Below, piece after piece: positions 10,042 to 19,286 of a DNA stretch of 64,000 nucleotides. Position 1 is the stretch's first letter. Each line of letters starts with the position of its first letter. The notes under the pieces were generated by a model that saw only the letters and a list, made by a program, of their open reading frames with translations, did no database searches and was not told where the DNA came from. Position numbers and translations under genes: made by a program. Source of the DNA: Gammaproteobacteria bacterium (GTDB taxonomy: Bacteria > Pseudomonadota > Gammaproteobacteria > JAABTG01); contig JAXHLS010000006.1 in NCBI GenBank assembly GCA_034522055.1, positions 769,643-833,642 of the forward strand. The letters are read 5' to 3'.

Positions 10042-11046
10042 ATGATAACCGTAGATGAGCCCCACTGGCAGTCGGAATTGGCGGCGGCCTATACCGATCC
10101 CCAGCGCCTGCTGGCGCGCCTCGGCATCGCGGCGGCAGCCGTTCCATTGGCCGCGGCACCCAGCCCGTTCCCCATGCGCGTGCCGGAGAGCTTCGTCAGG
10201 CGCATGCGCGTGGGCGATCCCTCCGATCCCCTGCTGCTGCAGGTGCTCCACAGCCCCCTGGAGGATCTGCCGGCGCCTGGTTATGGTACCGATCCCGTGG
10301 GTGATCTACAGGCCCGGGCCAGCGGGAGCACCCTGCACAAATACCATGGGCGTATCCTGGTCATCGCCACCGGCGCCTGCGCCATTCATTGTCGCTACTG
10401 TTTTCGGCGCCACTTCCCCTACGGCGACTTCGCCCTCAGACAGCCCGGCCTGGAGGACATCCTCGCCTACCTGTCCAGCCATCCCGACATCGACGAGGTC
10501 ATCCTCAGCGGCGGCGACCCCCTGAGCCTCAGCGATGAACGCCTAGCTCCCCTGCTGGAGACCCTGGGGGCCATGCCCCAGGTGCGGCGCCTGCGCCTGC
10601 ATACCCGCCTGCCGGTGGTGGTGGGCCAACGGGTGACGGGCGCCCTGCTGGGTCTTATCCGCCGGGTGGATGCCGCCGTGGTGGTGGTGATCCATGCCAA
10701 CCATCCCAACGAGTTGGATGGGGGCATCGTGACCCACCTGCGGCGTCTGGCCGGCGCCACGGCGCTGCTGCTCAACCAGAGCGTGCTGCTGCGTGGGGTC
10801 AACGACAGCACTGGCGCCCTCACGGAACTCAGTCATCGGTTGTTCGAGGCCCGCGTCATGCCCTATTACCTGCATCAACTCGACCCCGTGGCCGGCGCCG
10901 CCCATTTTCAGGTGGACGACGCGACTGCCCTGCGACTCATGGAGGCGCTGCGTGCGCGCCTGCCGGGCTATCTCGTGCCCCGCCTGGTGCGGGAACGGCC
11001 GGGGGCACCATTCAAGATTCCGCTGGAGGAGTCGATCCGTGATTGA
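10042..11046 (+). CDS. epmB: EF-P beta-lysylation protein EpmB (lysine 2,3-aminomutase)
   Basis: 334 residues, a radical-SAM enzyme of the short YjeK type. The cluster motif is CAIHCRYCFRR (CX3CX2C). DEVILSGGDPLSL is the SAM-binding GGD region. EpmB converts (S)-alpha-lysine into (R)-beta-lysine, the substrate EpmA joins to EF-P. It is divergent from efp-epmA and completes the pathway. No hydroxylase gene (epmC) is seen nearby. Confidence 0.95.
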   Translation: MITVDEPHWQSELAAAYTDPQRLLARLGIAAAAVPLAAAPSPFPMRVPESFVRRMRVGDPSDPLLLQVLHSPLEDLPAPGYGTDPVGDLQARASGSTLHKYHGRILVIATGACAIHCRYCFRRHFPYGDFALRQPGLEDILAYLSSHPDIDEVILSGGDPLSLSDERLAPLLETLGAMPQVRRLRLHTRLPVVVGQRVTGALLGLIRRVDAAVVVVIHANHPNELDGGIVTHLRRLAGATALLLNQSVLLRGVNDSTGALTELSHRLFEARVMPYYLHQLDPVAGAAHFQVDDATALRLMEALRARLPGYLVPRLVRERPGAPFKIPLEESIRD

Positions 11047-11084
11047 TAGGGCTCCATCGCTCAATCCGGGCCGCCAGCGCCGGG

Positions 11085-11177
11085 TGTCGGGCTGAAGCCC
11101 GACCTACAGCCCGACCTACACAACACCCACAGCGCCCATTCCTTCGGCATGGATGTAGGTCGGGATTCATCCCGACA
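11085..11177. repeat. Pair of REP palindromes in opposite orientation (BIME-like)
   Basis: Two GTAG-headed palindromes face each other downstream of epmB. The minus-oriented copy is at 11085-11108 and has an extra partial copy of its head at 11109-11120. The plus-oriented copy is at 11154-11177. Each has GTAG followed by an 8-bp perfect hairpin: GTCGGGCT/AGCCCGAC in one, GTCGGGAT/ATCCCGAC in the other. The stem change is compensated on both sides. GTAG plus hairpin is the known signature of REP elements moved by RAYT (REP-associated tyrosine) transposases; no such gene is in the window. Confidence 0.85.
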
Positions 11178-11184
11178 TTCAAGC

Positions 11185-12426
11185 TCACGACAGCAGGTGG
11201 GACACCAGTCCGTCGGCGAGCTTGGGCTCGAACCAAGTCGACTTGGGCGGCATCACCTGCTCCGCATCGGCCACCGCCATGAGGTCGTCGAGGCCGGTGG
11301 GGTGGAGGCTGAAGGCCACCTTCATGTCGCCGCTGTCCACTCGTTGCTCGAGGGCTCCGAGGCCACGGATCCCACCCACGAAATCGATGCGCCGGTCGCG
11401 CCTCGGATCCGTGATACCGAGCACGGGCTCGATGAGGTTGGCGGCCAGCAGGCTCACGTCCAGCCTGCCCACGGGGTCGCTCTGGGGGATGTGTTCGGCG
11501 CCCAGGGCCAGGTGGTACCACTGCCCGTCCAGATACATGCCGAAGGTGGCGGGTGCCCCGGGACGCGCCGGCCCATCTGCAGGCGTCACTTCGAAGCGCT
11601 CCTCCAGCCGTCGCATGAACTCCGCCGCCGACAGCCCGTTGAGATCCTTCACCACCCGATTGTAGTCCAGGATCTTCATCTGATCGTCGGGGAAAATGAC
11701 CGCCAGGAAGTAGTTATAGGGCTCCGTCCCCGTGTGCTCCGGATTGGCCTCCCGGCGCATGGCCGCCACCCGCGAGGCGGCGGCCGAGCGGTGATGGCCG
11801 TCGGCGATGTAAAGGTTATCAAGGGCATCGAAGGCCGCAGTGAGGGCGTCCCGCAAAGCGCCGTCGGCGACAGACCACAGGCGGTGGATGACACCATCGT
11901 CGGCGGTCACGTCCACCTCCGGCGCGCCCGCCATGGCCCGCGCCATCAGTCCGTCGATGGTGTCGTTGTGGCGGAAAGTGAGGAATACGGGGCCGGTCTG
12001 GGCGTTCAGGGCATCCACCTGACGCACCCGGTCATCCTCCTTGTCGGGGCGCGTGAATTCATGCTTGCGAATGCGATTGGAGTCGTAGTCCGCCACCGAG
12101 GCCACCGCCACCAGCCCGCTCTGGGTGTGGTCACCCATGGTGAGGCTGTAGAGGTAATAGCGGTCTTCGGGGTCCACCGCCAACACGCCTTCGGCCATCA
12201 TGTGGCGCAGATTCTCGGCCCCCTTCTCGTAGACCTCGGGGGCGTAGGCGTCCGTATCCTTCGGCAGGTCGATCTCCGGTTTGGAGATATGCAGGAAGCT
12301 GAAGGGGCGCCCCTCGGCGCGGTGCCGTGCCTCGGTGGTATTGAGGACGTCGTAGGGGGGCGCGATGACATCGGCGGCGCGCCCGGCGACCGGCCGCAGG
12401 CCGGGGAAGGGTCGTATCAGGGACAT
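11185..12426 (-). CDS. DUF1015 family protein
   Basis: 413 residues, the usual length of DUF1015 proteins. The N-terminus IRPFPGLRPVAGRAADVIAP and the segments PPYDVLN, FSFLHISKPEIDLP and IADGHHRSAA are hallmarks of the family. The HHRSA region resembles a ParB/Srx-like nucleotide-binding motif, but no reaction is established. The protein has no signal peptide or membrane segment. It stands alone between REP repeats and htpX, so context gives no function. In other bacteria it often neighbours serine or phosphoglycerate metabolism genes, which is not the case here. Confidence 0.88.
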   Translation of the reverse strand: MSLIRPFPGLRPVAGRAADVIAPPYDVLNTTEARHRAEGRPFSFLHISKPEIDLPKDTDAYAPEVYEKGAENLRHMMAEGVLAVDPEDRYYLYSLTMGDHTQSGLVAVASVADYDSNRIRKHEFTRPDKEDDRVRQVDALNAQTGPVFLTFRHNDTIDGLMARAMAGAPEVDVTADDGVIHRLWSVADGALRDALTAAFDALDNLYIADGHHRSAAASRVAAMRREANPEHTGTEPYNYFLAVIFPDDQMKILDYNRVVKDLNGLSAAEFMRRLEERFEVTPADGPARPGAPATFGMYLDGQWYHLALGAEHIPQSDPVGRLDVSLLAANLIEPVLGITDPRRDRRIDFVGGIRGLGALEQRVDSGDMKVAFSLHPTGLDDLMAVADAEQVMPPKSTWFEPKLADGLVSHLLS

Positions 12427-12526
12427 GGCTGGTTATCCGGTTGGGGCAGCGTCGGGCCGCCGGTGGGGGGCGGGGCGGCACGCGGCCGCCAGGCCCGGCA
12501 AAGCCCCATATGATAACAAGCCCGGC

Positions 12527-13411
12527 TCAGCCCATCGACCGCAGGGCCGCGATGCGCTCATCCAGGGGCGGATGGGACATGAACAGCCTGGACAGGCCCT
12601 GGCCGATGCGCCCGGACACCCCGAAGGCCGCCAACTGGTCCGGCAGATGGGGTTGCCCGGCGGTGCTCTTGAGGCGCTCCAGGGCCGCCGCCATGCGTCC
12701 CGGACTGGTGAGGCGGGCACCCCCGGCGTCGGCACGGAATTCCCGCCGGCGGCTGAACCACATGACGATGGTGCTGGCCAGTACCCCCAGCACCAGTTCC
12801 GCGATGATGGCGGTGATCCAGAAGGCCGGGCCGTGGCCCCGTTCCACCTTGAATACCAGACGGTCCACCAGATGACCGATGACCCGGGACAGGAAGATCA
12901 CGAACGTGTTCACCACGCCCTGGATCAGTGCCAGGGTCACCATGTCGCCGTTGGACACGTGGGTCACCTCATGGGCCAGCACCGCCTCCACCTCGTCCCG
13001 GGACATGCCCCGCAGCAGCCCCGTGCTGACTGCCACCAGGGCCTTGTTGCGGTTCATGCCGGTGGCGAAGGCGTTGAGGTCGGGGGCGTCGTAGATGGCC
13101 ACCTCCGGCATGCCGATGCCGGCGGCCCGGGCCTGGCGGGTCACGGTGTCCACCAGCCAGCGCTCCGCTTCCGAGGAGGGACTCTCGATCACCCGAGCCC
13201 CCGTGAGTCGCTTGGCGGTCCATTTCGAGATGGCCAGGGAGATGAAGGCCCCGCCCATGCCGAACACCGCGGAGAACAGGGCCAGGGCGTTGATGTCCAG
13301 ACCGACGCCCTGCTCGTCTAGGATGCGCTCGAAACCGAGCAGGCGCAGGGTAATACTGAGCACCACCACGATGGCGAGGTTGGTGGCCAGGAACAGGAAT
13401 ACTCTTTTCAT
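12527..13411 (-). CDS. htpX: HtpX, membrane zinc metalloprotease
   Basis: 294 residues, normal HtpX length. It degrades damaged inner-membrane proteins together with FtsH. The zinc-binding motif HEVTH lies in [17 protein letters not shown], with the third ligand in FRADAGGA. Two N-terminal membrane segments (about 5-24 and 34-54) and two after the active site (about 155-178 and 190-215) match the family. The gene is preceded by the 870-bp gene-free gap. Confidence 0.96.
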   Translation of the reverse strand: MKRVFLFLATNLAIVVVLSITLRLLGFERILDEQGVGLDINALALFSAVFGMGGAFISLAISKWTAKRLTGARVIESPSSEAERWLVDTVTRQARAAGIGMPEVAIYDAPDLNAFATGMNRNKALVAVSTGLLRGMSRDEVEAVLAHEVTHVSNGDMVTLALIQGVVNTFVIFLSRVIGHLVDRLVFKVERGHGPAFWITAIIAELVLGVLASTIVMWFSRRREFRADAGGARLTSPGRMAAALERLKSTAGQPHLPDQLAAFGVSGRIGQGLSRLFMSHPPLDERIAALRSMG

Positions 13412-13483
13412 TCTCTTTGTGCCTCAGTGGGGTAATCGAGCATCACGTTTGGCAGATAGGGTCCGCGCCCACCAATTCAAGGT

Positions 13484-13519
13484 TCGTCAGCGGAATTCGT
13501 GGGTGTAGCAAGAAGAATT
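13484..13519 (+). repeat. 36-bp direct repeat, copy 1
   Basis: Begins TCGTCAGCGGAATTCGTGGG and ends AGAAGAATT. It matches the copy at 13965-14000 at 34 of 36 positions. It touches the first REP head directly. The function is unknown; the two copies bracket about 480 bp of REPs and the orphan terminator. Confidence 0.85.
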
Positions 13520-13726
13520 GTAGGTCAGGCTGTAGGTCGGGCTGTAGGTCGGGCTTCAGCCCGACACCTAACACTGGCGGATGGTACCGACCCGGCGCGG
13601 GGTATGCGCGGCGGGTTCGAATGTCGGGATGAATCCCGACCTACATCCTTGCCAGAGGAATGGGCGGTGAAGGTGTTGTGTAGGTCGGGCTGTAGGTCGG
13701 GCTGTAGGTCGGGCTTCAGCCCGACA
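13519..13726. repeat. REP element cluster, three palindromes
   Basis: Plus-oriented palindromes lie at 13519-13566 and 13679-13726 and a minus-oriented one at 13622-13645. The plus copies carry two extra heads of the 12-bp phrase TGTAGGTCGGGC before the complete hairpin. The hairpins are GTCGGGCT/AGCCCGAC (outer two) and GTCGGGAT/ATCCCGAC (middle). The outer units also share a flanking 22-bp sequence, so the whole block was probably duplicated. Confidence 0.85.
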
Positions 13727-13934
13727 GCCTGCGGATGGTACCGACCCGGCGCAAGGATGTTCCACCCGGGGCGGTGGCATCAGCCCCGCGGGAGGCGGAA
13801 ACCTCGGGGCATCCCTCCAGAGGGTTACCCGGACCGGCCCCGGGGCATGGTGTCGGAGGGTTAAAGTTTTGCACCGGCCGTCCGAATATGAATCATGAAC
13901 GGAGACCCCTTCCTCCTGATTTCCGTTCCCCTGT

Positions 13935-13962
13935 ACCGGGGCCTCGTGCCCCGGTTTTTTTT
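13935..13962 (+). terminator. Strong plus-strand intrinsic terminator with no plus-strand gene
   Basis: ACCGGGGC (13935-13942) pairs perfectly with GCCCCGGT (13948-13955) around CTCGT and is followed by an unbroken run of T to 13962. Both flanking genes, htpX and parC, are on the minus strand. The element therefore ends an unannotated plus-strand transcript, or is a relic. Confidence 0.75.
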
Positions 13963-13964
13963 GC

Positions 13965-14000
13965 TCGTCAGCGGAATTCGTGGGCGTAGCGAGAAGAATT
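13965..14000 (+). repeat. 36-bp direct repeat, copy 2
   Basis: Second copy of the repeat at 13484-13519, with two substitutions (T to C and A to G). It begins three bases after the terminator T-run and is followed by CTCTCGCC and a CGCCAAGAA-type short tandem repeat. Confidence 0.85.
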
Positions 14001-14120
14001 TGCTCTCGCCAAGAACGCCAAGAACGCCAAGTTTGGGATCATCCTTGGTACGAGATGCGCTCGTCTTGCCCCGGGGCCACGGGATATTGAACAAGCCTGC
14101 AATATAGTCTCTCACAGAGG

Positions 14121-14241
14121 CACGGAGGCACGGAGAAAGACAGATGGCTGGACCCGTATGGCGGCCTTGGTGAGAGATCCTCGTTCCGCATAAGCCTACG
14201 GAAAGCAATACGCTCTTATCTTGGTTCTCCGTGCCTCCGTG
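14121..14241. repeat. 17-bp perfect inverted repeat flanking an 87-bp core
   Basis: CACGGAGGCACGGAGAA at 14121-14137 is the exact reverse complement of 14225-14241. Similar 'cacggaggcacggag' phrases are widespread in proteobacterial genomes around small mobile-looking cassettes. The core holds no clear gene. It sits 40 bases beyond the parC stop and could form a long stem in the parC transcript. Confidence 0.7.
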
Positions 14242-14280
14242 AGCGATGAATGTTTTTCTTCCACCTTCTGCCTTCTGCCT

Positions 14281-16542
14281 TCAGCCCCCATCGGTTTCCA
14301 GGCTGTCCACCCGCTGGAAGCCCCGGGGCAGCTTGAAGCCGCGCTTGCCGCGGTTCTGCAGGAAATTTTCCAGGTCCGAGACCCGCAGGTTGAGGTGGCG
14401 CTTGCCCGAGTACACCTTGAGACCCGCACCCGTCGGCAGGATCACCACGTCCTGGATGAACTCCTCGCGGCTGTCCAGCTTGGCCTTGGGGACGTTGAAC
14501 ATCTTCACACCCTTGCCCTTGGGCAGGTGCGGCAGTTCCGCCAGGGGGTGCACCAGCAGGCGGCCGGTGTTGGTGGCCAGGGCCACTCGGTCGCTGTCGT
14601 AATCGCTCACCCGTCTGGGTTTCAACACCCGGGCACCCGGCGGCACCGTCAGGATCAGCTTGCCCGCCCGGTTCTTGCTCACCAGGTCGCCGAAACGCGT
14701 CACGAAACCATACCCGGCATCCGTGGACAGCAGATACAGGCTGTCCTCGCCATCCACCAGCACCGAACGGAAATGGGCACCATCCGGCGGGGCGAGACGT
14801 CCCGTGAGAGGCTCGCCGTGCCCTCGCGCCGAAGGCAGGGTGTGGGCCGGCAGGGCATAGGCCCGGCCGGTGGAGTCGATAAATACCGCCGATTGATTGG
14901 TGCGCCCCCGGGCCGCCGCCTCGAAGGCGTCCCCGGAACGATAGGCGATGCCCGCGGCGTCCACGTCATGGCCCTTGGCGGCGCGCACCCAGCCCTTCTG
15001 GGAGAGGATGACTGTGGTGGGCTCGGCCGGCGTCAGCTCGGTCTCCACCAGGGCCTGGGCCTGTTCCCGCCGCACGATGGGCGAGCGGCGTTCGTCGCCA
15101 TATTTTTCGGCGTCGGCCCGCAGCTCCTTCTTGATGAGGCTGCGGATGCGTCGCGTGGAGCCCAGGGTCTTTTCCAGGTCGTCGCGTTCCGCCGCCAGTT
15201 CCGCCTGCTCGGCGCGGATCTTCACCTCTTCCAGGCGCGCCAGCTGGCGCAGCTTGGTGTCCAGCACGTATTCGGCCTGGACGTCGCTCAAGGCGAAGGT
15301 GGCGATGAGCACCGGCTTGGGCTCGTCCTCGGTGCGGATGATGCGGATCACCTCGTCGATATTGAGGAAGGCGATGAGCAGGCCTTCCAACAGGTGCAGG
15401 CGGTCGCGCACCTTGGCCAGGCGGTGTTCGAGGCGCCGGATGACGGTGCGTTCGCGGAACGTCAGCCACTCCTGTAGCAGGGTCTTGAGGTCCATCACCC
15501 GCGGGCGGCCGTCCAGCGCGATGACGTTCATGTTCACCCGGTAGCCGCGCTCCAGATCGGTGGAGGCAAAGAGGTGGGACATGAGGCGCTCCACATCCAC
15601 CCGCCGGGAGCGCGGCACCACCACGATGCGTACCGGGTTCTCGTGGTCCGACTCGTCCCGCAGGTCCTCCACCATGGGCAGCTTCTTGGCCTGCATCTGG
15701 GCGGCGATCTGTTCCTGGATGCGGCTGTTTGAGACTTGGTAGGGCAGTGCGTGGATGGCAATCACGCCTTCCTCCTGCTCATATTCATAACGCGCCCGGG
15801 CGCGCACGCTGCCCATGCCCAGTTGGTATAGATTGAGCAGATCTTCCCGGGACGAGACGATCTCCGCCTGGGTGGGGAAGTCGGGGCCCTTGATGAACTC
15901 CATCAAGGTGCCGATGCCGGCCTCCGGATGATCCAGCAGGTGGATGCAGGCTTCCACCACCTCCCGCAGGTTGTGGGGTGGCACGTCCGTGGCCATGCCC
16001 ACGGCGATGCCGGAGGCGCCGTTGAGCAGCACGTTGGGCACCCGGGCCGGCAGCAGCCGGGGTTCTTCCAGGGTGCCGTCGAAATTGGGTACCCAGTCGG
16101 CGGTGCCCTGCCCCAGTTCCTCCAGCAGCAGCTGGGCGTAGGGTGCCAGGCGGGCCTCGGTGTAGCGCATGGCGGCGAAGGACTTGGGGTCGTCCATGGA
16201 GCCCCAGTTGCCCTGGCCGTCCACCAGGGTGTAACGGTAGGAGAAGGGCTGGGCCATGAGCACCATGGCCTCGTAGCAGGCGGAATCGCCATGGGGATGA
16301 TACTTGCCCAGGACGTCGCCCACGGTGCGCGCCGACTTCTTGTATTTGGCCCCGGCGCGCAGCCCCAACTCGGACATGGCGTAGACGATGCGCCGTTGCA
16401 CCGGCTTGAGTCCGTCCTCCACGTGGGGCAGTGCCCGGTCGAGGATGACGTACATGGAGTAGTCCAGGTAGGCGCGCTCGGTGAAGGCCTTGAGGGGCAG
16501 GCGTTCCACGCCCTCGTAGTCGATGGTGTCGTCATCGCTCAT
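14281..16542 (-). CDS. parC: DNA topoisomerase IV subunit A
   Basis: 753 residues. ParC with ParE decatenates daughter chromosomes. The catalytic tyrosine is Tyr127 in [10 protein letters not shown]. The quinolone-resistance region reads [14 protein letters not shown], so the positions equal to E. coli Ser80 and Glu84 (here Ser87 and Glu91) are the sensitive residues. The C-terminal beta-pinwheel domain follows from about residue 500. The start ATG at 16542 lies 30 bases after the parE stop, indicating a parE-parC operon. Confidence 0.97.
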   Translation of the reverse strand: MSDDDTIDYEGVERLPLKAFTERAYLDYSMYVILDRALPHVEDGLKPVQRRIVYAMSELGLRAGAKYKKSARTVGDVLGKYHPHGDSACYEAMVLMAQPFSYRYTLVDGQGNWGSMDDPKSFAAMRYTEARLAPYAQLLLEELGQGTADWVPNFDGTLEEPRLLPARVPNVLLNGASGIAVGMATDVPPHNLREVVEACIHLLDHPEAGIGTLMEFIKGPDFPTQAEIVSSREDLLNLYQLGMGSVRARARYEYEQEEGVIAIHALPYQVSNSRIQEQIAAQMQAKKLPMVEDLRDESDHENPVRIVVVPRSRRVDVERLMSHLFASTDLERGYRVNMNVIALDGRPRVMDLKTLLQEWLTFRERTVIRRLEHRLAKVRDRLHLLEGLLIAFLNIDEVIRIIRTEDEPKPVLIATFALSDVQAEYVLDTKLRQLARLEEVKIRAEQAELAAERDDLEKTLGSTRRIRSLIKKELRADAEKYGDERRSPIVRREQAQALVETELTPAEPTTVILSQKGWVRAAKGHDVDAAGIAYRSGDAFEAAARGRTNQSAVFIDSTGRAYALPAHTLPSARGHGEPLTGRLAPPDGAHFRSVLVDGEDSLYLLSTDAGYGFVTRFGDLVSKNRAGKLILTVPPGARVLKPRRVSDYDSDRVALATNTGRLLVHPLAELPHLPKGKGVKMFNVPKAKLDSREEFIQDVVILPTGAGLKVYSGKRHLNLRVSDLENFLQNRGKRGFKLPRGFQRVDSLETDGG

Positions 16543-16572
16543 GGCTGTTTCTTCGGATTCATCAAAGCCGCT

Positions 16573-18456
16573 TCACAGGGTGGCCATGTCGCCCTTGGCC
16601 TCCAGCCACTCCCGCCGCTCCCGGGCCCGTTTCTTGGCCAGCAGCTTGTCCATGAGGTCCAGGGTATCGTCGCCGTCGTCCACCGTCAGTTGCAGCAGGC
16701 GGCGGGTTTCGGGCGCCATGGTGGTCTCCCGCAACTGCAGGGGGTTCATCTCACCCAGGCCCTTGAACCGCTGGACGTTGATCTTGCCCTTTTTTTTCTC
16801 CGCCGTGACGCGGTCCACCACCCCCTTCTTCTCATGCTCGTCCAGGGCATAGAACACCTCCTTGCCCACGTCGATGCGATACAGGGGCGGCATGGCCACG
16901 TAGACATGGCCGTGGGTCACCAGGGGCCGGAAATGGCGCAGAAACAGGGCGCACAGCAGGGTGGCGATATGAGCGCCATCGGAGTCGGCATCCGCCAGGA
17001 CACAGACCTTGCCATAGCGCAGGCCGCCGAGGTCCTCGGTGCCTGGGTCCACGCCGAGGGCCACGGCGATGTCGTGGACCTCCTGGGAACCCAGCACCTG
17101 GGCGGGGTCCACCTCCCAGGTATTGAGGATCTTGCCGCGCAGGGGCATCACGGCCTGGAATTCACGGTCCCGAGCCTGCTTGGCCGAGCCACCGGCGGAG
17201 TCGCCTTCCACCAGGAAGAGTTCTGAGCGTTCCGGGTCCTGGGTGCTGCAGTCCGCCAGTTTGCCGGGCAGCGCGGGACCGGCGGAGATCTTCTTGCGTA
17301 CCACCTTCTTGGCGGCCCGCAGGCGCTTCTGGGCATTGGTGATGGCCAGTTCGGCGATCTGCTCACCGGCCTCCGGATGCTGATTGAGCCACAGGCTGAA
17401 GGCATCCTTGACTACCCCGGAGACGAAGGGTGCGCACTCCCGGGAGGACAGCCGTTCCTTGGTCTGGCCCGAGAACTGGGGATCCGCGAGCTTGACGGAC
17501 AGCACATAGGTGAGGCGGTCCCATACATCGTCGGGGGTCAGCTTGACACCCCGGGGCAGCAGGTTGCGAAACTCGCAGAACTCACGCATGGCCTCCAGCA
17601 GACCCGCCCGCAGGCCGTTCACGTGGGTGCCCCCCAGGGGCGTGGGAATGAGGTTGACGTAACTCTCCTGGAGGGCCTCGCCGCCGTCGGGCAGCCACGC
17701 GAGGGCCCATTGGGCCGCCTCGGTGTTGCCCGCCAACTCGCCGGTGAACAGCCCCGCCGGCAGCAGCTCCCGGTCCTGGCACTCGTGCTGCAGGTAGGCC
17801 GCCACCCCATCCTCATAGCACCACTCGTCGCGCTGGCCGGACTGTTCATCCTCCAGCACCACCTGCAGCCCCGGGCACAGCACCGCCTTGGCCTTGAGGG
17901 CATGGCGCAGCCGCGCGAGGGAGAACTTCACGGAGTCGAAGAACTGGGGGTCGGGCCAGAAACGCAGCGTCGTGCCGGTGTTGCGGCGCCCCACCTGGCC
18001 CACCTCTTCGAGGTCGGAGACCTTGACGCCGCTCTGGAAAGCCATGTTGTACTCGATGCCGTTGCGGCGCACCCAGATCTCGAGGTGACTCGACAGGGCA
18101 TTCACCACCGACACGCCCACGCCGTGGAGGCCGCCGGAGAACTGATAATTCTTGTTGGAGAACTTGCCGCCGGCGTGGAGCCGGGTGAGGATGACCTCCA
18201 CCCCCGGCAGGCCCTCGTCGGGATGAATGTCCACCGGCATGCCCCGGCCGTCGTCCACCACCGCCACCGAGCCGTCGCCGTGGACGGTGACCGAAATGCG
18301 GCTGGCATGGCCGGCGATGGCCTCATCCACGCTGTTGTCCACCACCTCCAGGGCCAGATGATTGGGACGGGTGGTGTCGGTGTACATACCCGGGCGCTTG
18401 CGCACGGGGTCGAGGCCGGTCAGGACCTCGATGGAGGCCGCATCGTAATTGCTCAT
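16573..18456 (-). CDS. parE: DNA topoisomerase IV subunit B
   Basis: 627 residues, the normal length of ParE rather than the longer GyrB. The GHKL ATPase domain shows EVVDNSVDEAIAGHA, VVDDGRGMPVDIH and GGLHGVGVSVVNALS. The Toprim domain shows LVEGDSAGGSAKQARD, PLRGKILN and LADADSDGAHI. It provides the ATPase and metal-binding half of topoisomerase IV and is encoded just upstream of parC. Confidence 0.97.
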   Translation of the reverse strand: MSNYDAASIEVLTGLDPVRKRPGMYTDTTRPNHLALEVVDNSVDEAIAGHASRISVTVHGDGSVAVVDDGRGMPVDIHPDEGLPGVEVILTRLHAGGKFSNKNYQFSGGLHGVGVSVVNALSSHLEIWVRRNGIEYNMAFQSGVKVSDLEEVGQVGRRNTGTTLRFWPDPQFFDSVKFSLARLRHALKAKAVLCPGLQVVLEDEQSGQRDEWCYEDGVAAYLQHECQDRELLPAGLFTGELAGNTEAAQWALAWLPDGGEALQESYVNLIPTPLGGTHVNGLRAGLLEAMREFCEFRNLLPRGVKLTPDDVWDRLTYVLSVKLADPQFSGQTKERLSSRECAPFVSGVVKDAFSLWLNQHPEAGEQIAELAITNAQKRLRAAKKVVRKKISAGPALPGKLADCSTQDPERSELFLVEGDSAGGSAKQARDREFQAVMPLRGKILNTWEVDPAQVLGSQEVHDIAVALGVDPGTEDLGGLRYGKVCVLADADSDGAHIATLLCALFLRHFRPLVTHGHVYVAMPPLYRIDVGKEVFYALDEHEKKGVVDRVTAEKKKGKINVQRFKGLGEMNPLQLRETTMAPETRRLLQLTVDDGDDTLDLMDKLLAKKRARERREWLEAKGDMATL

Positions 18457-18497
18457 GGGTGAAGGGGGCTCATGGCTGGAATGGTTCGTGTCTCGAA

Positions 18498-19049
18498 CTA
18501 TAAATCCAGCGTGAAGTCGCCGCGCAGGTGGCGGATGATCTCGTGCCGTGGCCGTACGTTCCCGAAACGATCACAGAACTGTGAGCGCCGGAGATCGTCC
18601 CGGAATGCCTGACTGCCACGACGGGGTATGGGTTGCCACTGCGGATCCTGACGCCTCCTGAAGGAGTCGCCCCCGTGACCATAGGCGTAGATCTTGTAAG
18701 TACGTTCGCTACACCTTAGGCCCTCGAAAAACACGCTGCGCGCCCCGGAAGACGAGGAGACGACCACCGTGTAGCGGACCACACCATCATCCCCAACCGA
18801 TAGGTTCTCGGCGTCGATGGCATAGCGAAGGCGACCGCTCACCTGGGGCACGTTCAACTCCATCAGGTGACGCGTCTGAGGGAAGGGCGGCAAAGAGGTT
18901 TCTTCCTCCCGCCACGGCTCCCTGGAGTAATCACGGTGATCCTCCGGTCCCTGCAGGAAGTCGTCACCGACTGCCGCAAGCGATAGGCTAAGTAATAGTC
19001 CGAGTGACAGGCCGCGGATCAGGGTTCGAGGGGTGCAGAAGGCTTTCAC
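18498..19049 (-). CDS. CNP1-like family exported protein
   Basis: About 183 residues. A GTG at 19049 gives a good signal peptide (MKAFCTPRTLIRGLSLGLLL, cleavage near LAAVGDD). A longer frame to a GTG at 19088 is possible but would place 13 extra residues before the signal. The mature part has features of the CNP1-like family: LPPFPQTRHLMEL, a VVVSSSSGARSVFFEG strand region, two cysteines (GLRCSERTYK and SQFCDRFGNVRP). Upstream TTGTGC-16-TACACT resembles a promoter whose start point would lie just before 19049, supporting the shorter start. Function unknown; probably periplasmic. Confidence 0.8.
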   Translation of the reverse strand: MKAFCTPRTLIRGLSLGLLLSLSLAAVGDDFLQGPEDHRDYSREPWREEETSLPPFPQTRHLMELNVPQVSGRLRYAIDAENLSVGDDGVVRYTVVVSSSSGARSVFFEGLRCSERTYKIYAYGHGGDSFRRRQDPQWQPIPRRGSQAFRDDLRRSQFCDRFGNVRPRHEIIRHLRGDFTLDL

Positions 19050-19209
19050 GGCCCGTAGTGTAACCGTGCGACGCTGCGGCACAAGCACCCTGATTCCTGA
19101 GAAAGCGCTTCAAGATTAGGTCAATGCCTGACTATCTTCAATCGGTTAATGGCGCTTTCTATTGTTAATAATTAAGAGTGCGACTGTTCTTTGCAGCCGG
19201 GAAACACCC

Positions 19210-19239
19210 AAAAAAGAGGCCGGTCCACAGACCGGCCTC
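19210..19239 (-). terminator. Rho-independent terminator of the rubrerythrin gene
   Basis: On the minus strand GAGGCCGGTC pairs with GACCGGCCTC (10-bp perfect stem, 4-base loop) followed by TTTTTT. A second perfect 9-bp hairpin without a T-run, GTACCCGCC/GGCGGGTAC, lies just upstream at 19246-19266. Confidence 0.9.
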
Positions 19240-19286
19240 CTGGGAGTACCCGCCCTGGGCGGGTACCGTCGGGTCCTGAGCGCGAC

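Larger units (their letters stand above)
13412..14280. other. Gene-free region between htpX and parC
   Basis: About 870 bases with no convincing coding sequence. The open frames here translate the REP repeats and lack family resemblance. In order it holds: the first 36-bp direct repeat, a REP cluster, a repeated 22-bp sequence at 13577-13598 and 13731-13752 (begins GCGGATGG), a plus-strand terminator, the second 36-bp direct repeat, a 9-bp-phased CGCCAAGAA triplet near 14008-14031, and a 17-bp inverted repeat. It looks like an accumulation site for small non-autonomous repeats. Confidence 0.75.

Noticed and set aside
13499-13989. Short open frames translating the REP region (products containing GRAVGRASARH-like repeats).
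   Set aside because: The repeats arise from translating the REP palindromes in several frames; no ribosome-binding site or conservation.
13412-14280. An insertion sequence in the htpX-parC gap.
   Set aside because: Direct and inverted repeats exist, but no transposase fragment is encoded and the arms do not match at one element's ends.
15928-17226. A 432-codon plus-strand open frame spanning the parC-parE junction.
   Set aside because: Antisense to two certain topoisomerase genes and spanning their intergenic gap; no domain visible.
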